From assembly GCA_946482325.1 (NCBI GenBank), contig CAMLRA010000063.1, positions 1-20,816 of the forward strand: a DNA stretch of 20,816 bases, written 5' to 3'. Origin of the DNA: an uncultured Chromatiaceae bacterium. Lineage in GTDB: Bacteria > Pseudomonadota > Gammaproteobacteria > Enterobacterales > Alteromonadaceae. The position numbers and the translations under genes are program-made. Below, one piece after another: positions 1 to 8,670 of this stretch. Within the stretch, counting starts at the first letter, position 1. Each line of letters begins with the position of its first letter. The notes under the pieces were generated by a model that did no database searches, was not told where the DNA came from, and worked only from the letters and a program-made list of their open reading frames with translations.

Positions 1-1266
1 GGATTGGTCCTGTCGGAACAAACTGGCTGCCGCAGCGTAGTCGCCGGCGCGATAGGCTGCATTGCCTTGCCACAGCGGGTCTTTGAACTTTGCCTGCGCA
101 GCCGGGTAATCACCCGCCGCATAAGCCTCGCGGGCTTGCTCATTTCTGCTTTGCCATAAGTCCTGCCACTGCCAGCCGGATGTTGAGGTTGGGCCTGCTG
201 CTGTCACGTGTTGCTGATTGACCGCATTTGGCGCATCTGCTGCCGGAACCGGTTGCGGCCACAGCAGCAGTAACAACGGCAACACCAATAACTGCTGCTG
301 ACGCAATGCCAACAGGGCCAATATCAGTAGCAGATAACACAGGTAGATGCCGGCATCCTGCCATTGATCGCCCTGCATGGCTGAGGGGGCGGCATCTTCA
401 TTTAAAGTCAACGCCGGCAGCGCCAGTAACTTATTGATGTCGCTGTCGTCAAAACTACTCTGGGCAAAGGCGCCGCCGGTTAATGCACTCAACTCACGCA
501 GTTGGCTCAGCGGCACTTTAGGCAGCACAATACTGCCACGGGCATCTTTGAGCAGCTCGCCGTTTTCCAGTTGGATAGGGGCGCCGTCTGTCTGACCAAA
601 CGCCAGCACAGAAACACGATGGCGAAAGCCATTGAGCATGTCTCGAATTTGTGTAAATTGCTGGCTATCAAAACCATCAGTGAAAAAGATAATATCGCCT
701 TTGACATACCCGGCCTGTTGCAACAGCTGGTCAGCCAGTTTCAGCGCACCAGCAAAATCAGAGCCTTGTACCGGCATGATTTCCGGTTTTAGGTCTGGCA
801 GAAGCAAGCTGATATTATTGTGGTCGGGCGTCAGCGGCGAAATGACATAGGCGTCGCCGGCAAAAGCCAGCAGTGCCATCTCACCTTCAAGCTGTGCTTT
901 GGCATAATCCAGTGCTTTAAACCTCGCCTGCGTCACCCTGTTGGGTTTGATATCCGTCGCACGCATCGACATGGACATATCCAGCACCAGCACGGTCGCG
1001 CGCTTGAGCTGAAAAGCCGGTTGCGGCAGTTTCTGCCAGCTTGGACCTGCTGCGGCCAGAATGCCAATCAACACCAACAGCGGCCACAACCAGAGTTGAG
1101 GTTTTTTCGTCGTTTGTACACTCAGCAGTTGCTGATACAGATGCGGTGCCAGCATTTGCTGCCAGGCGTCAGTCAGCGGCAGCCGGCGTAACAGGTACCA
1201 GCACAAGACCACCAGCGGTAACAGCAGCAGGATGTAGGGTCTTAAAAAATGGATATCAAAGGGCAT
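1..1266 (-). CDS. BatB-like VWA domain protein with TPR region (partial, runs off left edge)
   Basis: The reading frame is open from an ATG at 1266 to the window edge, giving 422 residues with no stop. Hydrophobic segments at about 11-26 and 58-73 precede a VWA domain whose metal-site motif is D96-M-S98-M-S100, with the later acidic residue in TDG (D197). A further hydrophobic stretch at about 307-340 is followed by a Pro/Ala linker. From about residue 377 there is a TPR-like repeat (EAYAAGDYPAA, then AAYRAGDYAAA), so this looks like BatB fused to a BatC-type TPR region. The protein should sit in the inner membrane with its VWA domain soluble. GGAG lies five bases before the ATG. The start overlaps the upstream VWA gene by 11 bases, suggesting translational coupling. 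The family is linked to aerotolerance and stress in some bacteria, but its biochemical role is not settled. Confidence 0.88.
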   Translation of the reverse strand, partial: MPFDIHFLRPYILLLLPLVVLCWYLLRRLPLTDAWQQMLAPHLYQQLLSVQTTKKPQLWLWPLLVLIGILAAAGPSWQKLPQPAFQLKRATVLVLDMSMSMRATDIKPNRVTQARFKALDYAKAQLEGEMALLAFAGDAYVISPLTPDHNNISLLLPDLKPEIMPVQGSDFAGALKLADQLLQQAGYVKGDIIFFTDGFDSQQFTQIRDMLNGFRHRVSVLAFGQTDGAPIQLENGELLKDARGSIVLPKVPLSQLRELSALTGGAFAQSSFDDSDINKLLALPALTLNEDAAPSAMQGDQWQDAGIYLCYLLLILALLALRQQQLLVLPLLLLLWPQPVPAADAPNAVNQQHVTAAGPTSTSGWQWQDLWQSRNEQAREAYAAGDYPAAQAKFKDPLWQGNAAYRAGDYAAAASLFRQDQS

Positions 1267-2230
1267 AACGACTCCGGCGCCATAATGCCAAACCAAGCAA
1301 CAGCAGTGCGCCAGCGAGTGGCCAGTGCAGCAGGCTTTGTTGTGGCCGGTAGTTCAGCTGATCACGTTCAATAGGTTCAAGCTGGTCCAGTAACTGATAA
1401 ATTTCGCTGAGTTCCTGCAGATTACGGGCGCGGAAATAACGACCGCCGGTTTCACTGGCGAGCTCGGTCAGCAATTTTTCATCCAGATCAGCTGAGGGAT
1501 TAACCACTTGCGGACCAAAAATACCCTGCTGCACCATTTGTTCAGCACCAACCCCGACAGCATAAATCTTCACGCCGGCGGCCTTTGCGAGTGCCAACGC
1601 TTCACGCGGCTGAATATTACCGGCGGTGTTTGCGCCATCGCTTAACAGAATCAGCACTTTGTTGGAACTCTGATAGGTATTAAAACGCTTGACGCTAAGA
1701 CCAATGGCCTCGCCGATTGCTGTGCGTTGACCAACTAAACCTAACACTGCATCGTCCAGCATCTTTTGCACTGTGGTGCGGTCAAACGTCAGCGGCGTCT
1801 GCTGATAAGCGGCGTCGGCAAACAACACCAGGCCAAGCCGGTCCCCCTGACGTTTGGCAATAAATTGTCCCAGTACATGTTTAACCGCGTCCAGCCGGTT
1901 AAAGGATTGACCTTCAATGACCATGTCATTGATATTCATCGAGCCGGACAAGTCCACCGCCAGCATCATGTCGCGGCCCTGCTGAGGCAAAGTAACGGGC
2001 TCACCGAGCCAACGTGGCTCTGCTGCTGCAGCCAGCAAACACAACCAGAATATTAATGGCAACAAAGGCGGGCGCCGCCATTGTGTACGCGGCTGGCTGT
2101 GAGCTTGCTGTTCAGCCAACTTAGCCAGCGGCGGGAAATATAGCGGATTGCCGATTTGTGGTGCGCGACGACGCAGCAGCCACGGCAGCGGAGCCAGTAA
2201 AAATATCCAGGGCAGGGCAAATTCAAACAT
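1256..2230 (-). CDS. BatA-like VWA domain membrane protein
   Basis: The product is 324 residues. Hydrophobic segments lie at about 5-20 and 55-70, the VWA domain spans about 87-280, and a last membrane segment is at about 302-317. The MIDAS metal site is complete: D93-L-S95-G-S97, T170 in GQRTAIGEA, and D198 in LLSDG. The motif SETGGRYFRA near 259-268 is typical of BatA-type proteins. The frame stays open upstream to 2404, but the extra 58 residues have no membrane or VWA character and would lie inside the upstream gene. The ATG at 2230 starts with the expected hydrophobic MFEFALPWIFLL and has AGGAG ten bases upstream. It overlaps the upstream gene by 8 bases and the downstream VWA gene by 11. 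It probably binds Mg2+ or a similar ion and works with the MoxR ATPase. Confidence 0.9.
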   Translation of the reverse strand: MFEFALPWIFLLAPLPWLLRRRAPQIGNPLYFPPLAKLAEQQAHSQPRTQWRRPPLLPLIFWLCLLAAAAEPRWLGEPVTLPQQGRDMMLAVDLSGSMNINDMVIEGQSFNRLDAVKHVLGQFIAKRQGDRLGLVLFADAAYQQTPLTFDRTTVQKMLDDAVLGLVGQRTAIGEAIGLSVKRFNTYQSSNKVLILLSDGANTAGNIQPREALALAKAAGVKIYAVGVGAEQMVQQGIFGPQVVNPSADLDEKLLTELASETGGRYFRARNLQELSEIYQLLDQLEPIERDQLNYRPQQSLLHWPLAGALLLLGLALWRRSRYAL

Positions 2231-2702
2231 ACAGTGAGAGCTCCTGATGTTTGATGAGCCATTGTCTGGCGTATTGCAGCCAGGCGCTGACGAGCTCTGG
2301 CTCGCGGGCAGGGCTGTATAACAGAGCGTCGAGCTCAGGTGGCGCTGTGTCCAGTGCCGCGCTGCGCTGTAAAAACTCGACAAACTGCGCACTTCGCATA
2401 GCAAGCGCCGGGTGGCCGGGCCTTTTGGTCTGCAGATACTGTTTTAACAGCAGTAGAATCTGATTGGCAGCGTCTTGGTGCTGCAGATTGATTTGCGCCA
2501 GCAGCTGCAATGCCAGGCGGCGGGCACTGTTACGCCGGTATTGTTGCAACAGGCGCCAGCCGAACCAGCTGAACAGTGCCAGTAACAGCACGCCGAGCAG
2601 CAGATAACCCGGAGCCAGATAAAACTCGTCCGGCAGTGGCGGCTGTTGAATATCGGCCAGCGCGGCTTTTAAATTGTCAGTCATTGACGGCGTCTCAGCC
2701 AT
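2223..2702 (-). CDS. DUF4381 family single-pass membrane protein
   Basis: The product is 159 residues. A short N-terminal part with a PLPDEFYLAPGY motif leads into one membrane helix at about 31-52, followed by a Gln- and Arg-rich cytoplasmic helical region. This matches the DUF4381 family, usually found between the DUF58 and VWA genes in MoxR operons; its molecular role is unknown. I chose the ATG at 2702 over the in-frame ATG at 2684 because a strong ribosome site (AGGGAG) lies seven bases before it. That start overlaps the DUF58 gene by 8 bases. The 3' end overlaps the next VWA gene by another 8. The position suggests a membrane partner for the neighbouring DUF58 and VWA proteins. Confidence 0.85.
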   Translation of the reverse strand: MAETPSMTDNLKAALADIQQPPLPDEFYLAPGYLLLGVLLLALFSWFGWRLLQQYRRNSARRLALQLLAQINLQHQDAANQILLLLKQYLQTKRPGHPALAMRSAQFVEFLQRSAALDTAPPELDALLYSPAREPELVSAWLQYARQWLIKHQELSLYV

Positions 2703-3684
2703 GTCCGGCTCCCTGCGTCAGAGTGCCCGCCAGCGTGTCGGTACTGCTTAATTGGTGGCGCAGCGGCAGAGCTGTGCTGATGTGCACATGACGTAAGCCC
2801 AGGCTTCGCCAAAACGTCTGTTGTTGTTGCAGCAGTTGTTGCTGTTGTTGCTGATATTGCTGCTTCAGCAGTTGCGGGGTTACATCAAGTTGCAATACTT
2901 CCTGCGTGTTCTGTACTGCAAGTTGTCCCTGCACCTGCATTGGCAGTTGTTGCTCCAGCGGGTCAAGGATTTGGCAGAGCCGGATCTCATTATGCTGTCG
3001 CATCGACTGCAGATGACGCAACACATTGGCGTCCAGCGCGAAAAAATCCGAGATGATATAAATCAGACTGCCGGGTCGCACCAGACGGCGCAGCTGGCCC
3101 ACCGCGTCGGCCAGAGTCAGTGGAGTGGCAGCTGCAGGCGCCGGCGTACCAAGCTCAAGCAATTGCTGCAGATAACGCAGCACGGCCACGCTGCGACTGG
3201 CAGGCTTTAACTCGCGAATTTGGCTGCCGCTCAGTAAAATGCCACCAAATTTGTCGCCACGATTTTTGGCATGCCAACCGACCAGGGCTGCCAGATGCGC
3301 TGCCTGCACGGCTTTGGTCAGCAGCACAGAGCCAAAGTGCATGCCGGGGCTTAAATCCGTCAGCACAAACACCGGCCGCTCTTTTTCTTCGCGAAATAAC
3401 TTGGTGTGGACTTTGCCGGTTCGGGCTGTCACGCGCCAGTCGATGGTGCGCACATCGTCGCCCGGTTGGTAGTGGCGTACTTCATCAAATTCCATGCCGC
3501 GGCCTTTGCTGCGCGCCAGATAACTACCAGCCAGTTTGCTCTGGATCACCTGCTTCGGTGCCATATCAAGCAAATAGGTGTGATGCTGATATTGCAGCAA
3601 TTGCGCCAAATCCAGATGAACACCATCGGTCCCCAGCGCTTTGAGCAGGTCCGCGGCAGTTGGTTTGTTTTGCAAGGTGGGCAT
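2695..3684 (-). CDS. DUF58 domain protein, MoxR operon
   Basis: The product is 329 residues with no clear membrane segment. The DUF58 signature is at about 62-97: RGMEFDEVR, then YQPGDDVRTIDWRVTARTG. A VWA-like fold follows, with a partial metal-site sequence D110-L-S-P-G and a second acidic strand at ISDFF (211-215). DUF58 proteins accompany MoxR ATPases and VWA proteins and are presumed clients or adaptors of the ATPase. A glutamine-rich tract at about 275-289 (QQYQQQQQQLLQQQQ), encoded by mixed CAA and CAG codons, precedes the last 40 residues. It is a local oddity rather than a family feature. The start codon overlaps the stop of the MoxR gene by one base (TGATG), so translation is probably coupled. 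Confidence 0.9.
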   Translation of the reverse strand: MPTLQNKPTAADLLKALGTDGVHLDLAQLLQYQHHTYLLDMAPKQVIQSKLAGSYLARSKGRGMEFDEVRHYQPGDDVRTIDWRVTARTGKVHTKLFREEKERPVFVLTDLSPGMHFGSVLLTKAVQAAHLAALVGWHAKNRGDKFGGILLSGSQIRELKPASRSVAVLRYLQQLLELGTPAPAAATPLTLADAVGQLRRLVRPGSLIYIISDFFALDANVLRHLQSMRQHNEIRLCQILDPLEQQLPMQVQGQLAVQNTQEVLQLDVTPQLLKQQYQQQQQQLLQQQQTFWRSLGLRHVHISTALPLRHQLSSTDTLAGTLTQGAGHG

Positions 3685-4640
3685 CAGGCAACCGGTACGC
3701 GTTTGAGCAGCTCTGTTAGCACCTGATCGGTACTAACGCCTTCGGCTTCCGCTTCGTAACTTAAAATCAGCCGGTGGCGCAGCACGTTATGAAACACGGC
3801 CTGGACATCATCCGGCGTGACAAAATCGCGACCGCTGAGCCAGGCTTTAGCACGGGCACAGCGCTCCAGCGCAATAGTGGCACGCGGGCTGGCACCATAA
3901 GCGATATATCGGCCAAGTTCAGCACCATAGTTACCGGCATGTCGTGTTGCCATCACCAGCTGTACTATGTATTGCTCCAGACTTTCGGCGATATGCAGCT
4001 GCAGAATAGTCTGGCGGGCGGCAAAGATATCCGCCTGAGTCATGCGGGGCGGGGTTTCGCTTTGTTGTGATAAAGCTTCACCACGGGTTAAGCGCAAGAT
4101 CTGCAGCTCTGTCGCCGCATCCGGATAGTCGACTTTTAAATGCAGCAGAAAACGGTCGAGCTGGGCTTCCGGTAGCGGGTAAGTTCCTTCTTGTTCCAGT
4201 GGGTTTTGTGTCGCCATCACCAGAAACAGTTCAGGCAATTTATAGCTGTGGCGGCCCACAGTGATTTGTTTTTCTGCCATCGCTTCAAGCAGCGCGGATT
4301 GCACTTTGGCTGGTGCGCGGTTGATTTCATCAGCCAGAATGATGTGGTGAAACAGTGGGCCGCTTTGGAATTCAAATTTGCCCGTTTCCGGCCGGTATAT
4401 GTCGGTACCAGTCAAGTCGGCAGGTAATAAATCCGGCGTAAACTGAATGCGGTGAAAACTGCCTTCAACCCCATGGGCCAGCGCATTGACCGCTCGGGTT
4501 TTCGCAAGGCCTGGCGGGCCCTCGACCAGCAAATGGCCATTGGCCAACAGCGCCAGCAGAATGCCTTCAGTCAGGGCGGGTTGGCCAACCACCTGGCTGT
4601 CAAGATAGGATTTTAACCGGTTAAATGCGTTCACAAACAA
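3684..4640 (-). CDS. MoxR-family AAA+ ATPase, TTG start
   Basis: The product is 318 residues, normal for MoxR. Walker A is GPPGLAKT at 41-48. Walker B ends in LADE at 102-105, followed by the MoxR-typical INRAP and LLEAMAEKQIT. The sensor 1 region is MATQNP, and the lid domain has SPRATIALERCARAKA. The family forms hexameric ATPases thought to remodel or activate VWA/DUF58 partners in the cytosol. No ATG is available in frame before the AAA+ core. The first plausible start is TTG at 4640, with an AGAGAG-like ribosome site just upstream; a GTG at 4634 is an alternative. It is the first gene of the five-gene overlapping operon and diverges from fadI across 209 bases. Confidence 0.92.
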   Translation of the reverse strand: MFVNAFNRLKSYLDSQVVGQPALTEGILLALLANGHLLVEGPPGLAKTRAVNALAHGVEGSFHRIQFTPDLLPADLTGTDIYRPETGKFEFQSGPLFHHIILADEINRAPAKVQSALLEAMAEKQITVGRHSYKLPELFLVMATQNPLEQEGTYPLPEAQLDRFLLHLKVDYPDAATELQILRLTRGEALSQQSETPPRMTQADIFAARQTILQLHIAESLEQYIVQLVMATRHAGNYGAELGRYIAYGASPRATIALERCARAKAWLSGRDFVTPDDVQAVFHNVLRHRLILSYEAEAEGVSTDQVLTELLKRVPVA

Positions 4641-4669
4641 TACTCTCTGGCTCTGGTTAAACAGCGTTA

Positions 4670-4695
4670 TTTATATGAAATCTCGAAGGATTTCA
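4670..4695 (-). promoter_or_regulatory. Possible MoxR operon promoter element with inverted repeat
   Basis: On the minus strand a TATAAA-like -10 (4670-4675) is immediately preceded by a perfect 7-base inverted repeat, TGAAATC and GATTTCA separated by six bases (4676-4695). It lies about 30 bases before the MoxR start. The -35 match is poor. The repeat could be an operator or a chance hairpin; support is weak. Confidence 0.3.
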
Positions 4696-4758
4696 CAGGC
4701 GTATCCGATGAAATGCGGCTAGGCTAAGACCAGCTTCGCGGATATATGGGCGGCGCTG

Positions 4759-4778
4759 ATTAAAACAACTGTTTTAAT
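4759..4778. promoter_or_regulatory. PsrA-like operator palindrome upstream of fadIJ
   Basis: ATTAAAACAACTGTTTTAAT is a perfect inverted repeat of nine-base arms around two central bases. Its core AAAC-N4-GTTT fits the known PsrA operator pattern (TetR-family repressor of fatty acid degradation genes in Pseudomonas and relatives). It overlaps the place expected for the -35 element of the fadI promoter, so a bound repressor would block RNA polymerase. The assignment to PsrA is inferred from pattern and context only. Confidence 0.6.
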
Positions 4779-4800
4779 TTCGTCTGACTCTCGCTACAAT
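4772..4800 (+). promoter_or_regulatory. Probable fadIJ promoter
   Basis: TACAAT at 4795-4800 is a good -10 hexamer about 50 bases before the fadI ATG. With a 17-base spacer the -35 would be TTTTAA at 4772-4777, a weak match inside the upstream palindrome. This predicts transcription starting near 4807, just before the second palindrome. The -10 is fairly convincing; the -35 is not. Confidence 0.45.
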
Positions 4801-4810
4801 CGGGAAAAAC

Positions 4811-4825
4811 ACAGGTCAGACCTGT
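4811..4825. promoter_or_regulatory. FadR-like operator palindrome in the fadIJ leader
   Basis: ACAGGTCAGACCTGT is a perfect palindrome of seven-base arms around one base. The core GGTCNGACC is the conserved centre of FadR (GntR family) operators, which are released by long-chain acyl-CoA. It lies 24 bases before the fadI start and just downstream of the predicted transcription start, a position suited to repression. Gene context supports FadR; binding itself is inferred. Confidence 0.65.
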
Positions 4826-4849
4826 AATGAGCAGCAACAGAGGACTTAT

Positions 4850-6160
4850 ATGGCCAACCCAATTCAACTCAGGACCCGGCAGGGCGATCGTATCGCTATC
4901 GTCCGCGGCTTACGTACGCCATTTGCCAAGCAGGCCACCGAATTCCACGGGGTTTCGGCGCTGGAGTTAGGCAAACTGGTCGTGAACGAACTGCTGATCC
5001 GCAGTGAACTGGACCCCAAGTTAATTGATCAGGTTGTTTATGGTCAAGTTGTGCAGATGCCGGAAGCACCAAACATCGCCCGCGAAATCGTGTTAGGCAC
5101 CGGCATGAACGTGCACACCGACGCATTCAGCGTGACCCGTGCTTGTGCCACCAGCTTTCAGTCAGTCGTCAGCGTCACTGAAAGTATGATGGCCGGCATC
5201 ACCGAAATCGCCATCGCCGGCGGCGCCGATTCCAGTTCAGTATTGCCGATTGGCGTCAGTAAAGCGCTGGCCCGTGCGCTGGTTGATGTGAATAAAGCCA
5301 AAACCTTTGGTCAGAAACTGGCGATCTTCCGCCGCTTAGGCCTGAAAGATCTATTACCGGTACCACCAGCAGTTGCCGAGTACACCACCGGTTTGTCGAT
5401 GGGGGATACTGCCGAGCAAATGGCCAAGACCCACGGCATCAGCCGCGCCGATCAGGACGCCATGGCGCATCGCTCGCATTCACTGGCTGCTCAGGCCTGG
5501 CAAAATGGCCTGATGAAAGAAGAAGTGATGGCCGCGCACGTCGAGCCGTACAACAAATTCCTCGATATCGACAATAACATCCGGCTTGATTCCAAACTCG
5601 AATCCTACAGCAAGTTAAAGCCAGTCTTTGACCGGACCTACGGCACTGTCACTGCAGCCACTTCAACGCCTTTGACTGATGGGGCGTCTGCCGTGCTGAT
5701 GATGACCGAAAGTCGTGCGAAGGCGTTGGGGTATGAAATTTTGGGTTATGTGCGCAGCTATGCGTTTGCCGCGATTGATGTGTGGGAGGACATGCTGATG
5801 GGGCCGTCGTATGCGACACCTTTGGCGCTGGACCGGGCCGGTATGAAGCTCTCAGATCTGACTTTAATCGAAATGCACGAAGCTTTTGCCGCACAGGCGC
5901 TGGCTAACATGAAAATGTTTGGCTCGAAAAAATTCGCCGAAGAGAAACTGGGCCGCACTGAAGCCATTGGTGACATCGACATGACGAAATTTAACGTCAA
6001 TGGCGGTTCGCTGGCATATGGTCACCCGTTTGCTGCGACCGGCACGCGCTTGATTACCCAAACATTACATGAATTAAAACGCCGCGGCGGCGGTGTTGGT
6101 CTGACTACGGCCTGCGCTGCCGGTGGTCTTGGCGCCGCGATGATTGTGGAGACTGAATAA
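4850..6160 (+). CDS. fadI: Acetyl-CoA C-acyltransferase (3-ketoacyl-CoA thiolase) FadI
   Basis: FadI cleaves 3-ketoacyl-CoA with CoA to release acetyl-CoA, the last step of each beta-oxidation round, in a cytosolic complex with FadJ. The product is 436 residues, the normal FadI length and longer than FadA. The acyl-accepting cysteine is C99 in VTRACATSF. The other thiolase residues are H343 in EMHEAFAA, H392 in [17 protein letters not shown] and C422 in TACAAGG. The start is ATG with AGAGGA five bases upstream. The stop overlaps the fadJ start by one base (TAATG). Two palindromes resembling PsrA and FadR sites sit in the promoter and leader, pointing to induction by fatty acids. In E. coli this pair is the one favoured under anaerobic conditions. 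Confidence 0.96.
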   Translation: MANPIQLRTRQGDRIAIVRGLRTPFAKQATEFHGVSALELGKLVVNELLIRSELDPKLIDQVVYGQVVQMPEAPNIAREIVLGTGMNVHTDAFSVTRACATSFQSVVSVTESMMAGITEIAIAGGADSSSVLPIGVSKALARALVDVNKAKTFGQKLAIFRRLGLKDLLPVPPAVAEYTTGLSMGDTAEQMAKTHGISRADQDAMAHRSHSLAAQAWQNGLMKEEVMAAHVEPYNKFLDIDNNIRLDSKLESYSKLKPVFDRTYGTVTAATSTPLTDGASAVLMMTESRAKALGYEILGYVRSYAFAAIDVWEDMLMGPSYATPLALDRAGMKLSDLTLIEMHEAFAAQALANMKMFGSKKFAEEKLGRTEAIGDIDMTKFNVNGGSLAYGHPFAATGTRLITQTLHELKRRGGGVGLTTACAAGGLGAAMIVETE

Positions 6161-8286
6161 TGCAGCCGACTTTTACCTTAAGCCAACGAGATGATGGTGT
6201 TGCGGTCATTACCATGGATATCGCTGGCGAAAGCATGAACGTGCTCAAAGCCGAATTTGCTGATGAAATTAACGTGGTACTGGAGCAGATCCGCAGCAAT
6301 AAGGGCATCAAAGGCGTGGTGATCATCAGCGGTAAGCCTGATTCATTTATCGCCGGTGCTGACATCAGCATGCTGGATAAATGCACAACAGCCGCTGAGG
6401 CCACTGCCATCGCCCGGATGGGCCAGCAAATGTTCAACGAGCTGGAAAAGCTGCATGTCCCGCTGATTGCCGCAATTCATGGCCCTTGTTTAGGTGGTGG
6501 TCTGGAGCTGGCGATGGCCTGTCACGGCCGTATCGCGACTGATGATGCGAAAACTGTATTAGGACTGCCGGAAGTTCAGCTTGGTTTGTTACCGGGCAGT
6601 GGCGGTACACAGCGGTTGCCCAAACTGGTTGGCCTGCAAAAAGCGCTGGATATGATGTTGACCGGTAAACAGTTGCGTGCGGTACAGGCGAAAAAAGCCG
6701 GGTTAGTCGATGTGGTGGTGCCGCGTAGTATCTTATTGGAAGCTGCCGTGAAAATGGCTTTGGCGGGTAAACCGGATCGCTCTAAGCCAGTCAAATTGCC
6801 ATTGGTCGGTCAGCTGCTGGAGTTTACGTCCATTGGCCGCGGCATTTTGTTCAGTCAGGCGCAAAAACAAACACTGGCGAAAACCCAGGGCCATTATCCG
6901 GCGCCGCTGAAAATCATTGATGCGATAAAAACGGGTGTGTTTGGCGGCATGCAAAAAGGCCTGGAGGTCGAAGCGCAGCATTTTGGCGAACTTTGCATGA
7001 CGCCGGTGTCGGCGAACTTACGCAATTTGTTCTTTGCCACCACCCAGATGAAAAAAGAAAGTGGTGCCGGCGATGCCAAACCGCGCAAAGTGAAAAAAGC
7101 GGCGGTGCTGGGCGGCGGCCTGATGGGCGGCGGTATCGCCAATGTCACGGCGGGTAAAGCCGGCGTGCCGGTGCGCATCAAAGACATTAACCAGACCGGT
7201 ATTGGTAATGCGCTGAAATACAGCTTCAGCCTGCTGAATAAAAAGTACAAAAAGCGTTTTATCAGCAAAACCGAACTGCAAAAACAAATGTCACTGCTGA
7301 CCGGCACCACGGACTATTCCGGTTTCCACGATGTGGACCTGGTCGTTGAAGCGGTGTTTGAAGATTTAGCGCTGAAACAACAAATGGTGGCGGATATCGA
7401 ACAGCATTGCAGCGAACATACGGTGTTTGCCTCCAATACCAGTTCGCTGCCAATTGGGCAGATCGCGGCCAAAGCAGCGCGGCCGGAAAATGTCATCGGC
7501 CTGCATTATTTCTCGCCGGTCGACAAAATGCCGCTGGTCGAAGTGATTGCGCACGAAAAAACTTCGGCCGAGACCATCGCGACCACTGTGGCTTTTGCCC
7601 GTAAACAAGGTAAAACGCCGATCGTCGTCAAAGACGGTGCCGGTTTTTATGTAAACCGGATTTTAGCGCTGTACATGAACGAAGCCGCGAATCTGCTGCT
7701 CGAAGGCGAGTCAGTGGAGAAACTGGATAAAGCACTGACCCGCTTTGGTTTTCCGGTTGGCCCTATTACGCTTTTGGATGAAGTCGGCATCGACGTTGGC
7801 GCCAAGATTTCGCCTATTCTGCAAAAAGAACTCGGTGAGCGCTTCCAGGCGCCAGCCGCTTTTGACAAGTTAATCGCTGATGGCCGCAAAGGCAAAAAGG
7901 TTGAAAAAGGCTTTTACCTGTACGGCAAAAATGCCAAAAAAGGCCGCAAAGAAGTCGACAGCAGCGTTTACGGCCTGCTGGGTGTGCAACCCAATGGCCG
8001 CCTGAGCAGCGAGCAAATCAGCAAACGTTGTATGGTGCAGATGCTGAACGAAGCGGTGCGTTGTTTGGAGGAGGGCATTATTGCCTCGGCGCGTGACGGC
8101 GACATCGGCGCAATTTTTGGTATCGGCTTCCCGCCGTTCCTTGGTGGCCCGTTCCGTTATATCGACAGCTTGGGTGCTGGTAATCTGGTGGCGGATTTAC
8201 GCCGCTTTGAAGCACAATTTGGCAGTCGTTTTACACCGGCGCCGCTGTTGTTGGCGATGGCCGAGCAGGAAAAAACCTTTTATTAA
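6160..8286 (+). CDS. fadJ: Fatty acid oxidation complex subunit alpha FadJ
   Basis: This is the multifunctional beta-oxidation subunit: enoyl-CoA hydratase/isomerase at the N terminus and NAD-dependent 3-hydroxyacyl-CoA dehydrogenase in the C-terminal part. The product is 708 residues, as expected. In the hydratase half, the oxyanion segment FIAGADIS is at about 63-70, and the likely catalytic glutamates are E116 in [10 protein letters not shown] and E138 in LGLPEVQLG. The dehydrogenase half begins near 313 with the NAD-binding loop [13 protein letters not shown]449 in GLHYFSPV and E461 in PLVEVI are the expected catalytic pair. The ATG overlaps the fadI stop by one base and has GGAG upstream, so the two subunits are probably made in step. 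An intrinsic terminator follows 27 bases after the stop. Confidence 0.96.
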   Translation: MQPTFTLSQRDDGVAVITMDIAGESMNVLKAEFADEINVVLEQIRSNKGIKGVVIISGKPDSFIAGADISMLDKCTTAAEATAIARMGQQMFNELEKLHVPLIAAIHGPCLGGGLELAMACHGRIATDDAKTVLGLPEVQLGLLPGSGGTQRLPKLVGLQKALDMMLTGKQLRAVQAKKAGLVDVVVPRSILLEAAVKMALAGKPDRSKPVKLPLVGQLLEFTSIGRGILFSQAQKQTLAKTQGHYPAPLKIIDAIKTGVFGGMQKGLEVEAQHFGELCMTPVSANLRNLFFATTQMKKESGAGDAKPRKVKKAAVLGGGLMGGGIANVTAGKAGVPVRIKDINQTGIGNALKYSFSLLNKKYKKRFISKTELQKQMSLLTGTTDYSGFHDVDLVVEAVFEDLALKQQMVADIEQHCSEHTVFASNTSSLPIGQIAAKAARPENVIGLHYFSPVDKMPLVEVIAHEKTSAETIATTVAFARKQGKTPIVVKDGAGFYVNRILALYMNEAANLLLEGESVEKLDKALTRFGFPVGPITLLDEVGIDVGAKISPILQKELGERFQAPAAFDKLIADGRKGKKVEKGFYLYGKNAKKGRKEVDSSVYGLLGVQPNGRLSSEQISKRCMVQMLNEAVRCLEEGIIASARDGDIGAIFGIGFPPFLGGPFRYIDSLGAGNLVADLRRFEAQFGSRFTPAPLLLAMAEQEKTFY

Positions 8287-8313
8287 GGTTTGTGTTTCGC
8301 AAGGCTCGTGAAG

Positions 8314-8342
8314 AAAAAACCGCAGCGTGCTGCGGTTTTTTT
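8314..8342 (+). terminator. Intrinsic terminator after fadJ
   Basis: A hairpin with stem ACCGCAG/CTGCGGT and four-base loop CGTG is flanked by A6 on the left and T7 on the right. It lies 27 bases after the fadJ stop. The symmetry could let it act in both directions, but only the plus-strand genes upstream clearly need it. Confidence 0.88.
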
Positions 8343-8385
8343 GTGCGCAGCATCCATGATGCAGCACTCTTTGTGTTGTTTAAAA

Positions 8386-8413
8386 TTGCCCCTGGTCATT
8401 TTTTATATATAAT
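8386..8413 (+). promoter_or_regulatory. Sigma-70 type promoter for the 64-residue gene
   Basis: TTGCCC (8386-8391) and a perfect TATAAT (8408-8413) are separated by 16 bases. The gene's ribosome site is about 20 bases further on. It follows directly after the fadJ terminator, so the small gene is probably transcribed independently. Confidence 0.65.
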
Positions 8414-8443
8414 CCGGCGTCTTTTACATGACGGAGCTAAGTT

Positions 8444-8638
8444 GTGTTGTGGTTACTGCTTCATCCAATGATTAGTGTGTGGTGTTTTCTCAAGGCCAAA
8501 CAAGCCGGATTACGCAGCTGGCCTTGGGTCATGCTGGCGTTATTGACCGGCCCTGTAACAGTACCGCTGTTTCTGAATCACCGGCGTATGGTTTTGTTGA
8601 AAAACTCCGGGCGTCATTCAGGCCGGTTTCTCTCCTGA
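8444..8638 (+). CDS. Small uncharacterised membrane-associated protein, 64 residues
   Basis: I do not recognise this gene. It starts at GTG 8444 with GGAG seven bases upstream and a good promoter ahead of it, which makes a real gene likely. The N terminus VLWLLLHPMISVWCFL is hydrophobic. A basic stretch (KAKQAGLR) and a second hydrophobic segment follow at about 25-44 (WPWVMLALLTGPVTVPLFL). The tail is basic (NHRRMVLLKNSGRHSGR). Two short membrane helices with a positive loop and tail fit a small inner-membrane protein. The fragment LLTGPVTVPLF resembles segments of other short hypothetical membrane proteins, but I cannot name a family. It stands alone between the fadJ terminator and the convergent hdfR. 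Confidence 0.7.
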   Translation: MLWLLLHPMISVWCFLKAKQAGLRSWPWVMLALLTGPVTVPLFLNHRRMVLLKNSGRHSGRFLS

Positions 8639-8670
8639 CTTCTGTGAGTGCCATCTGAAAAAAAAGCTTT

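Noticed and set aside
2231..2404. A 58-residue N-terminal extension of the BatA-like protein from a start at 2404.
   Set aside because: The extension lies within the upstream DUF4381 gene, has no family character, and the ATG at 2230 gives a normal hydrophobic N terminus with a ribosome site.
2821..3644. Plus-strand open frames of 129 and 174 residues.
   Set aside because: They are antisense to the DUF58 gene; the leucine-rich start of the first is just the complement of the glutamine tract.
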